The notes beneath the pieces were generated by a model. It saw nothing but the letters and a program-made list of their open reading frames with translations, was not told the origin of the DNA and searched no databases. A stretch of DNA of 64,000 nt from Flemingiibacterium sp045578725. Lineage in GTDB: Bacteria > Bacillota > Clostridia > Oscillospirales > CAG-272. Shown here one piece after another: positions 57,879 to 64,000 of this stretch. Where the stretch lies: contig JAZNKS010000022.1 of NCBI GenBank assembly GCA_045578725.1, positions 1-64,000 of the forward strand. The letters run 5' to 3'. A program made the position numbers and the translations under genes. Positions within the stretch are counted from its first letter, which is position 1, and every line of letters begins with the position of its first letter.

Positions 57879-59321
57879 TCACTCCAGCGCCTCGATATCC
57901 TGAAGCAGATTGTCAAGGTTCTCCTGCAGACGGACCTCGTTGGAGGCCCACCAGGTGGTCCAGCTCTGATTCTTGAATACGCTGTAGCTGTAAAGAAGCG
58001 CATTGTCCAACGCCTGCAGGAAGATGCAGGCAAAATCGGTGACAACGCCCTCGACCAGAAGATCGATGACCGCCGCGGAATCGTCATCGCGGGCCAGCTT
58101 ATTCTGGAGCACGCTCTCCTTGTACATCGGGAGGACATCGTAGTAGGTATAACAGTTGAGAGCATTGAGCACGATCTGGCTCATCTTGGCATCCTTGACA
58201 ACCTTCGGAATCTGATAGCTGTCCATGAAGCAGTAGGTGTAATACTGCTCCTGATCCTCGTCCAGCTTCGGCGGCGGGAGGATGCCGTAATCCGGGCCCT
58301 GCCGCATCTCGTCCGTTTCAATGATGAATAGCTGATGGGCCAGCGTCAGCGCGTGGCCGGTGACAAACATCCGGATCGTTTCCTGCATATTGTCCACGGT
58401 CGGAAAATAGATCTCGCGGTCATTAAAGAGGGCGGCCAGCTTGTCCATGATGTCAACCGTCTTCTCCGTAACGCCCACAAAGGCGGGCTTGCCGTCTGCA
58501 TTGTTTTCGACAATCCGGTGGCCAAGACCGAACTGGAAGGTGGTGAACATCATGCTGCCGCGTGAGAGGATACCGAACCGGTCTTCCTGATTCATGACGG
58601 TATCGCCGTTCAGATCGTATTTGCCCTGTCTTGCCATCTCCATCCAGCGATCCCATGTCCAGGTTCCGTCATAAACGGCATCGTAGGGATTGGCAAGAGA
58701 AAGCGCTTCGTTCAGCTCGCGGTTGTAAAGAACGCAGTAGCTGTCGCTCACGGCATTCAGCGCATAGCCGCCCGAGCAGGTAAACTGCCGTCCGTTCACC
58801 ACAAGACTGTCATTGACGTTTTTGTACCACCACGGATCGTCAAAGTTCAGATACTCCATTTCGGCCAGATCCGCGAACATTCCGCCGAGGATCCATTTTT
58901 CGACATAGGCGGTGTTGTTGACCGAGATGTCGAAGGCCGCGTCGCCGGACAGTACACTGCCGTTCAGTGCCGCCGTAACGGCATCGTGGCCCTTGCTGGA
59001 GGCCAGCTCAAACTGGAATTTCAGCTTGACACCGAAATCCTCCTCAATCTTCAGATTGTTCCGGTAGACGGCATCGTTGAAGATGTCGCCGGTTTCCTCG
59101 GCTTCGTATTTCACCGGATAATTGGTGGCCGCCAGGATGCAGAATTCCGCGCCGCCGAAGTCCCGGACGGGGATCGTTTCGCGGGGATGAAGCGGCTCGC
59201 TGTCGGAGACGGCCGGTGTTGACTCATCACCGGCCGTGCTTTCCGCCGGAGTACTGCCGGCACAGGCCGTAAGCTGGAGGAGCATGGCCGCCAGAAGCAG
59301 CCGGGCAAGAAATCGTTTCAT
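57879..59321 (-). CDS. Extracellular solute-binding lipoprotein
   Basis: 480 residues; AAAGGTG before ATG 59321. Signal peptide MKRFLARLLLAAMLLQLTAC with lipobox LTAC and a Ser/Thr/Glu linker. Landmarks: NDAVYRNN, NFDDPWWYKNVND and YDAVYDGTWTWDRW, a more divergent version of the set. It lies 57 bases downstream of the beta-propeller enzyme gene on the same strand and is probably cotranscribed from the promoter at 60908, giving a catch-and-cut pair regulated by the divergent AraC protein. The ligand is unknown. Confidence 0.9.
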   Translation of the reverse strand: MKRFLARLLLAAMLLQLTACAGSTPAESTAGDESTPAVSDSEPLHPRETIPVRDFGGAEFCILAATNYPVKYEAEETGDIFNDAVYRNNLKIEEDFGVKLKFQFELASSKGHDAVTAALNGSVLSGDAAFDISVNNTAYVEKWILGGMFADLAEMEYLNFDDPWWYKNVNDSLVVNGRQFTCSGGYALNAVSDSYCVLYNRELNEALSLANPYDAVYDGTWTWDRWMEMARQGKYDLNGDTVMNQEDRFGILSRGSMMFTTFQFGLGHRIVENNADGKPAFVGVTEKTVDIMDKLAALFNDREIYFPTVDNMQETIRMFVTGHALTLAHQLFIIETDEMRQGPDYGILPPPKLDEDQEQYYTYCFMDSYQIPKVVKDAKMSQIVLNALNCYTYYDVLPMYKESVLQNKLARDDDSAAVIDLLVEGVVTDFACIFLQALDNALLYSYSVFKNQSWTTWWASNEVRLQENLDNLLQDIEALE

Positions 59322-59378
59322 AATTGATTCACCTTTGCTTTCTTATTCGATGGATGGATGCGGCCGTCCGGCGGGCGT

Positions 59379-60866
59379 TTATTCCCCGAACCGGATGGCG
59401 TACAGATCCGCGTCGCGCATCCGCACCGTCATCACGACGAGCTTGCCGGACAGCGCTTCAATGGCCCCCTCGGCAAAGGGGATCCGCCGGTCGGCTGCAT
59501 CGCCGAAAATCTCACAGGAGGTCACCGCGCGGGGATTCTTCCACACCGGCACCATTCCCTGGCTGTCATCCCACGGCGACAGCGTGAAATACAGATGCCC
59601 GCGCGCCGAGGTGGAAATATTGGCGTACAGATTCTTTCCCTCAAAGATAAAGGGCTTTGTTATGACGAATTCATCCCTTGTTCCGCCGGCGTGAAGGCTG
59701 ACAAAGCCGTCCTTGCGGATGGTGCGGCGGGTGAGCCCGATCGGTTCGATCCATGAGCCCTCCGGTACCAGCAGGGAGATTTCGCTCTCCGCTCCGCGCA
59801 CGTCAGATGGCGTTTCGATCAGGCCCCATGTGGGATAGCCGTCGCCGTAGACCCAGTTGCGGCCGTTTTCCGGGCCGGGCCGGATGAAGGCCTCATCGTA
59901 TCGCTTGAAATTCTCGCCGTCGCGGGAACAGAGGAAGGTGCAGTCGGTGATCGCCAGCCCGAAGCGGGGATCCCGCCCGGCTCGCTCCCGCCGATTTTCA
60001 ACGCCGCAGAGCTCATCGTAATTCGGGGTCCAGCTCCTTCGCCCCATGTAGCGGGTCGGGAAGCCGATCAGCGTATGCGGCGCGCGGTAATACGGCATGA
60101 TGTAGTTTTCGTACAGCTCGATATCCTCCGCCTCCCCCATGTCAATGGGGCCGCGCTCCGTCCAGCTTATGCCGTCCTGTGACTGGGCATAACGGATGTC
60201 GCGGATGCGAATCCCGTAACACCGTGGATTGTGGGCATCGGTGATGTCGCCGTCATAGCCGTCCGGCAGATGGAAGGCGCGGTAATAACAGCGGTACATT
60301 TTCGCCTCCTTGTCCCAGAAGCAGGTGTTGAGGCTGTCGTAGAAGCCGCCGCGGCTTATGATCCGCTCTTTTTCGTAATCGAAATGAATGCCGTCCGCGC
60401 TGGTGACGAGGAACAGCTCATCCGGACCGAATCGATTGGAAACCATCTTCCAGCGCTCGTTTTCCGGACAGGCGGGATTCTCATCATAAAAGACGAACAT
60501 CGCGCGGTGATTCACACTCTCGTTGCTGGAGAGGATGTTGTTCTCTGTCGAGCCTTCAAACTCGAACAGATTGAGAATCGGGCGCTCCCAATTCACGCCG
60601 TCCTCACTGAAGGCAACGCAGTGGGTGAAAAAGGTCCGATCGTTGTGCTCGTGGATCATATTGCGGCCCTGATAGTACAGCCGCCAGCCATTGCCGTCCC
60701 GGCAAAGACAGGAATAGATGCATCCGTCCCCCTCCCATGGCTTGTCAAAGGTCAGAAGGGTTTCGCGCCGTACCGGCTCATGAAGACGGAACTGTGCAGT
60801 TGTCAGCCGGGTGTTGATCAGATATTCATCAAAAAAGCATTCCCGGCGTGACCCGATATTTGGCAT
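59379..60866 (-). CDS. Five-bladed beta-propeller glycoside hydrolase-like protein (GH32/43/62-type fold)
   Basis: 495 residues; AAGGAG before ATG 60866. The N-terminus FFDEYLINTRLTTAQFRLHEP and FDKPWEGDGCIYSCLCRDGN, and repeated blade motifs AFSEDGVNWERP, TSADGIHFDYEK, AQSQDGISWTER and CSRDGENFKRYD, indicate a propeller of the sort found in invertase and arabinanase clans. Several Asp and Glu residues suit a catalytic role, but I cannot assign the acid/base pair. No signal peptide, so cytoplasmic. First gene of a unit with a solute-binding lipoprotein; divergent from an AraC gene. Confidence 0.72.
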   Translation of the reverse strand: MPNIGSRRECFFDEYLINTRLTTAQFRLHEPVRRETLLTFDKPWEGDGCIYSCLCRDGNGWRLYYQGRNMIHEHNDRTFFTHCVAFSEDGVNWERPILNLFEFEGSTENNILSSNESVNHRAMFVFYDENPACPENERWKMVSNRFGPDELFLVTSADGIHFDYEKERIISRGGFYDSLNTCFWDKEAKMYRCYYRAFHLPDGYDGDITDAHNPRCYGIRIRDIRYAQSQDGISWTERGPIDMGEAEDIELYENYIMPYYRAPHTLIGFPTRYMGRRSWTPNYDELCGVENRRERAGRDPRFGLAITDCTFLCSRDGENFKRYDEAFIRPGPENGRNWVYGDGYPTWGLIETPSDVRGAESEISLLVPEGSWIEPIGLTRRTIRKDGFVSLHAGGTRDEFVITKPFIFEGKNLYANISTSARGHLYFTLSPWDDSQGMVPVWKNPRAVTSCEIFGDAADRRIPFAEGAIEALSGKLVVMTVRMRDADLYAIRFGE

Positions 60867-60907
60867 ATGTTTTCTCCTTGCAGATTCTTTCTGTATTCGG
60901 CATCCTA

Positions 60908-60936
60908 ATTATAGCGCACACGCGCCGGTTCGTCAA
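60908..60936 (-). promoter_or_regulatory. SigA promoter of the propeller/lipoprotein unit
   Basis: Minus strand TTGACG (60931-60936), 17-base spacer, TATAAT (60908-60913). Confidence 0.85.
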
Positions 60937-60987
60937 GTCGGATTCGGTGCATTTTTGCATATCCGTGCGCCTAATCCGACCGGCCTG

Positions 60988-61016
60988 TTGACATTTTGCC
61001 GCCGGTGCGGTATAAT
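60988..61016 (+). promoter_or_regulatory. SigA promoter of the AraC gene
   Basis: TTGACA (60988-60993), 17-base spacer ending TGCGG, TATAAT (61011-61016). Confidence 0.9.
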
Positions 61017-61053
61017 ATTTTTATCGGTAATTCTGCTAAAAAAGGAGACCGTC

Positions 61054-61998
61054 ATGCCAAATGATTCCGACATCAGCCGTGCGATCGCCTTCCCCGATCA
61101 CCGCCAGTTTTTCCTCGCCGCTGAAAATCTCACCCTCCAGCTTCTTGTCACCCATGTCGGCAGTAACAAAGCCGCCGTGCCGCCCACCATCGTGGATCAT
61201 GTGCACGCTTATGTGGAACTGATCGCCTGTGTCGCGGGCCGGACCCCGATCCTCTTTGAGGGGAGCCGGGTGATCCTTGAGGCGGGGGATCTCGCCCTCG
61301 TCCCCGCCGGTCTTCCCCACCATATCGTCCCGCCCTATGAATCCGGCTGCTGGCGCTCGGTCGGCATCCTCCTGGAGCGCCGCCGGATCCGGAGCCGAAC
61401 CGATCTGTGGACGCTCCTCACCCGCCTTGTCAGCGGCCGGGAGCTGCGGATCTTCCGGGAACGGGGGCCGCTCTGCCGCACCGTCGGTGAAATCAGCGGC
61501 AGCTATTCGCTCCCGAACCTCTCCGGCCCGGAGCTTGGTCCCCCGCTGGATCTCCTGCGTGTCCTGCTGGTGCTTGCTAACGATTCGCCCGTCAAAGACG
61601 AGATTTCGAAGAATCTTCCGTACAGTGTCGGTGAAATCAACCGCGCCCTCCGCCTGGAACGCCTGCTCGACAATCATTTCGATCAGGACCTGACGCTCGG
61701 AAGTGCCGCATCCCGGCTCTTTATCAGCCCGAGCCAGCTGAACCGGATTGCTAACCGGATCTACGGCACCTCGTTTCATAAAGCGTTGACCGAACGAAGG
61801 CTCAATGCTGCCGCACGCCTGCTGACAGATACCGACAGCCCGGCCGGAACAATTGCGCTGACGGTGGGCTTTACCTCCCGGTCCTGCTTCTGGGGCGCCT
61901 TCCGCAAGCGTTTCGGAATGTCGCCCGATGAATACCGCCGTACGCACAAGGCTGAAAATTCCGATAAAAAAGAAAAGAACCCCGCCAAGGGTTCCTGA
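61054..61998 (+). CDS. AraC-family transcriptional regulator
   Basis: 314 residues from ATG 61054, preceded by AAAGGAG at 6-8 bases; the longer frame starts within the divergent gene. Residues 35-100 form the sensor (DHVHAYVELIACVAGRTP, then LALVPAGLPHHIVPP). The AraC domain (residues 205-300) reads GSAASRLFISPSQLNRIANR then GTIALTVGFTSRSCFWGAFR, ending FGMSPDEYRR. A lysine-rich tail (SDKKEKNPAKGS) follows. Divergent from the propeller/lipoprotein unit, which it probably controls. Its stop is 5 bases before the 77-bp repeat. Confidence 0.9.
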   Translation: MPNDSDISRAIAFPDHRQFFLAAENLTLQLLVTHVGSNKAAVPPTIVDHVHAYVELIACVAGRTPILFEGSRVILEAGDLALVPAGLPHHIVPPYESGCWRSVGILLERRRIRSRTDLWTLLTRLVSGRELRIFRERGPLCRTVGEISGSYSLPNLSGPELGPPLDLLRVLLVLANDSPVKDEISKNLPYSVGEINRALRLERLLDNHFDQDLTLGSAASRLFISPSQLNRIANRIYGTSFHKALTERRLNAAARLLTDTDSPAGTIALTVGFTSRSCFWGAFRKRFGMSPDEYRRTHKAENSDKKEKNPAKGS

Positions 61999-62003
61999 AC
62001 CTC

Positions 62004-62180
62004 CGCCGCGAGCATCACAGCCGAGCGCCCACCGCTGCCGCGCCCAAATACGGCGGAAAATTTTGCGTGCCATGCACGCAGCCCCCGTATACCTTCAAAA
62101 GGTCGCCGCGAGCATCGCGGCCGACCGCCCACCGCTGCCGCGCCCAAATACGGCGGAAAATTTTGCGTGCCATGCACGCA
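62004..62180. repeat. Two-copy 77-bp direct repeat with terminal hairpins
   Basis: 62004-62080 and 62104-62180 are 77-base copies offset by exactly 100 bases and differing at 3 positions. Each contains TTTTGCGTGC-CAT-GCACGCA. In the second copy the flanking bases extend this into a hairpin from 62146 to 62196: AAATACGGCGGA pairs with TCCGCCGTATTT, with a 3-base bulge. The first copy has lost the distal arm. It lies in a non-coding stretch between an AraC gene and tRNA-Lys. Confidence 0.75.
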
Positions 62181-62199
62181 AAATCCGCCGTATTTGCTG

Positions 62200-62233
62200 A
62201 AAAAGACCGCTGCATTCCTGCAGCGGTCTTTTT
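62200..62233 (-). terminator. Terminator of tRNA-Lys
   Basis: AAAAAGACCGCTGCA-TTCC-TGCAGCGGTCTTTTT, 15-bp stem immediately after the CCA end of the minus-strand tRNA; also able to end transcription from the left. Confidence 0.88.
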
Positions 62234-62309
62234 TGGTGAGCCACTGGAGATTCGAACTCCAGACCCTTTGATTAAAAGTCAAATGCTCTGCCTACTGAGC
62301 TAGTGGCTC
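62234..62309 (-). tRNA. tRNA-Lys (anticodon TTT)
   Basis: Minus-strand cloverleaf of 73 bases plus encoded CCA. Acceptor GAGCCAC/GTGGCTC, D arm GCTC/GAGC, anticodon loop CTTTTAA (anticodon TTT), T arm CTGGA/TCCAG with TTCGAAT. Own promoter at 62334-62362, and GTACGTT-CCAT-AACGTAC hairpin in the short leader (62310-62327). Confidence 0.96.
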
Positions 62310-62333
62310 GTACGTTCCATAACGTACTTACAT

Positions 62334-62362
62334 AGTATACCACATTCGACTCGTTTTGTCAA
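62334..62362 (-). promoter_or_regulatory. SigA promoter of tRNA-Lys
   Basis: Minus strand TTGACA (62357-62362), 17-base spacer ending TGTGG, TATACT (62334-62339). Confidence 0.9.
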
Positions 62363-62399
62363 GGGTTTTTTAGAATTTTTTATTTACGAGGCGTGGCTT

Positions 62400-64000
62400 T
62401 CAATGCACACTCCGTACCTGTTCTGCCGTCAGCGTGCCATCCAGGATCGCGCGGATCACCGGATCCTCGCTCCGATCCGTCAGCGACGATGCCATCTCGC
62501 GGGCCGCTTCGGTCTCGCCCAGCAGATATTTTGCCGCCGCCTCGACCGTCTTCACCGTGTTCGTCATGCCGCTTTGTGAGGCTGTGCGGCCGCCGCTCCG
62601 GGCGCTGATCGCCTCCCGCAGGGAATGCCAGCGCGCGCAGGCATCCGCCGCCATCGCAAATTCGCCGATTCCCAGCAGGGTCGTCGCCTGCAGGGATTGA
62701 TAGTGCAGACGGGTGTTATCCTTGATATTGCCCGCCATCGTTTCCTCCAGCAGATAGCAGAGGTTGATCTTGCAGGCACGGTCGCGGCACTTCTGATAGA
62801 CCGAAAGCTGCAGATTGCGGCGCTTCTCTGCCCCGATTCTGCCGCCAAAGGCATCCAGAAGATCCAGCGCATCCGTGAGCCGATCCTCCATGCGAAGATA
62901 CAGCCCGACCAGATCGCCCAGCGTCGATTCCATCCGCTCGCCTGCGCGGAGTGCCAGAAGATAAGCCTCCTCCGCCGCGGCAAGATCACCGGCCAGCAGA
63001 AGCTCATGGGCACGCTCGTATAACATTCCGTCGGATGAATATGGCTCCAGCTTGAAAAAGCGATTGTTGGGATTCTGCGGGATGGGCTCCTTTGCGGGCA
63101 GACGCGGCCGGTCCATCTGTACCACCATCCGGGCACTGTCGGCGGTTTCCTCCGCTGCCCCGGAAGCCCTGGCCTCGGCAGCGGCCTTCTGCGCCTCGTA
63201 TTCGGTGACGGGAATCCGCCACGGCTCCAGCTTCCGATACGGAATGTCGGAATAATCGGCGGCCTGCTCGGCCTCTTCGCGTCGGATGGCTTCCATCCGC
63301 TGGCGGCGCTCCGGCCAGGTTTCAAGCTCCTCGCGCGTAACCTCGCCCGCCGCAATCAGCGACTCCAGCTCATAATCGGCAATTGAAGGCAGTACGGACC
63401 CCTCCGGCAGACGGACGCTGACAGCCGCCCACCGACGGCCGGGCAGTACCAGCGAGGTGAATTCCACCTGCTGCTCGATCCGCCGCCCCAGCGCCAGCTG
63501 TGCCCGCAGATTCGGGTCGATGATCGCATCCCGGCGAACCGTCCAGACGTGTCCGTCCCCGTGAATCATGCCGCTTCCGGCAAGGCTGTTGTATTCATCC
63601 AGATAGCCGGTGTATGACCGTCCGGCCGCTTCCCGGCCGCCCGAGAAGCCCTCCAGCCGGCGATTTGCCTCGGCAAGTCCAGCCTCGGTAAGCCGGATAT
63701 CATCGGCGGTCATCCGCCGGTTCAGATTGATCGCGTGAATGTAGCTGACCTCAAGACCGATCGCCTGCCCCAGCGCCAGCATCTTTCTGAGGGTGTCATC
63801 GATGACCTGCCCCAGATGGAAGAAGCAGTCGCCCGGACGCTCCGGACGCTCGCAGATGAAGCCGTACCGGCCATCGGCGCGGAAGCTCGTGATATGCGAG
63901 ATCCTGCGGATGTCATCCTCGCACATCGCGGGCGATTCCTCCGGCTCATCGGGCTGATCATCGGCTTCCTCCGGCTCCGGCACGGACGATGCCTGATTCC
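62400..64000 (-). CDS. Cold-shock-like and TPR-like protein (5' end cut by window edge)
   Basis: The frame is open from the window edge; the first in-frame start-like codon is a GTG at 63983 with no ribosome site, so the gene probably begins beyond 64000. Visible 533 residues: an acidic N-terminus (EPEEADDQPDEPEE), a cold-shock-like beta segment ISHITSFRADGRYGFI then DCFFHLGQVIDD, a second similar segment around YTGYLDEYNSLAGSGMIHGD and VEFTSLVLPGRRWAAV, a Glu-rich helical linker, and a helical TPR-like half (AHELLLAGDLAAAEEAYLLA, LVGLYLRMEDRLTDALDLLD). Such a mix suggests RNA binding plus a protein scaffold. No family recognised. Confidence 0.75.
   Translation of the reverse strand, partial: NQASSVPEPEEADDQPDEPEESPAMCEDDIRRISHITSFRADGRYGFICERPERPGDCFFHLGQVIDDTLRKMLALGQAIGLEVSYIHAINLNRRMTADDIRLTEAGLAEANRRLEGFSGGREAAGRSYTGYLDEYNSLAGSGMIHGDGHVWTVRRDAIIDPNLRAQLALGRRIEQQVEFTSLVLPGRRWAAVSVRLPEGSVLPSIADYELESLIAAGEVTREELETWPERRQRMEAIRREEAEQAADYSDIPYRKLEPWRIPVTEYEAQKAAAEARASGAAEETADSARMVVQMDRPRLPAKEPIPQNPNNRFFKLEPYSSDGMLYERAHELLLAGDLAAAEEAYLLALRAGERMESTLGDLVGLYLRMEDRLTDALDLLDAFGGRIGAEKRRNLQLSVYQKCRDRACKINLCYLLEETMAGNIKDNTRLHYQSLQATTLLGIGEFAMAADACARWHSLREAISARSGGRTASQSGMTNTVKTVEAAAKYLLGETEAAREMASSLTDRSEDPVIRAILDGTLTAEQVRSVH

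Noticed and set aside
62004..62180. CRISPR-like direct repeat
   Set aside because: Only two 77-bp copies with a 23-base gap, no array, no cas genes; better explained as a palindromic repeat element.

Overview
The window looks like part of a chromosome from an anaerobic, spore-forming Clostridia-type bacterium (Firmicutes), probably an uncultured gut or rumen fibre and glycan degrader. The evidence is: consensus SigA promoters (TTGACA-17-TATAAT), AGGAGG ribosome sites, tRNAs with encoded CCA, a lepA-hemW pair, a CwlD-type (spore cortex) amidase, many AraC regulators, and many glycoside hydrolases next to solute-binding lipoproteins. Most of the window is GC-rich. Positions 1-3461 and about 18840-20880 are visibly AT-richer and look acquired. 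No phage, transposase, CRISPR array or rRNA was seen.

Layout. 1-3461 (AT-rich): solute-binding lipoprotein (cut by the window edge), sialidase-fold protein and a divergent AraC regulator. 3564-13011: AraC regulator, solute-binding lipoprotein, ECF sigma factor with its membrane partner, then a GH78-like enzyme and a GH38 alpha-mannosidase in one operon. 13057-18838: beta-helix protein, xylulokinase, xylose isomerase and a divergent AraC regulator. 18898-20842: AT-rich island with a gene remnant and membrane proteins of unknown function. 20897-27159: GH28-like enzyme, FAD oxidoreductase and a TetM/EF-G-like GTPase fused to a YacP/Rae1-type NYN nuclease domain. 27248-27623: dense cluster of hairpins. 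27645-30523: LacI regulator, sugar isomerase-like and Gfo/Idh/MocA genes. 30663-34957: a YhcH, nucleoside hydrolase and metallo-beta-lactamase-fold operon, divergent from a macrodomain-HTH fusion followed by a VWA protein. 35036-41301: PepV-like dipeptidase, superoxide dismutase, HemW, LepA, and an EnvC-like M23 protein. 41400-45926: AraC regulator, solute-binding lipoprotein, beta-helix protein. 46047-50374: CwlD-like amidase, small membrane protein, and a large glycosidase-like/amidase fusion. 50443-54694: tRNA-Arg, then a processive GT2, response regulator and histidine kinase operon. 54861-61998: two more solute-binding lipoproteins, MFS transporter, beta-propeller enzyme, AraC regulator. 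62004-64000: 77-bp repeat pair, tRNA-Lys, and a cold-shock-like/TPR protein cut by the edge.

How it fits together. Several small carbohydrate units (lipoprotein for capture, cytoplasmic glycosidase, AraC/LacI regulator) are interleaved with housekeeping genes. Five solute-binding lipoproteins occur but no ABC permease or ATPase, so they must work with transporters encoded elsewhere. Pentose released by the glycosidases can enter metabolism through XylA/XylB. The most unusual items are the ribosomal GTPase-Rae1 fusion, the macrodomain-HTH regulator facing a nucleoside hydrolase operon across mirrored promoters, the inverted duplication between the response regulator and kinase genes, and the hairpin cluster at 27.2-27.6 kb. 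All statements come from reading the sequence; no database search was possible.
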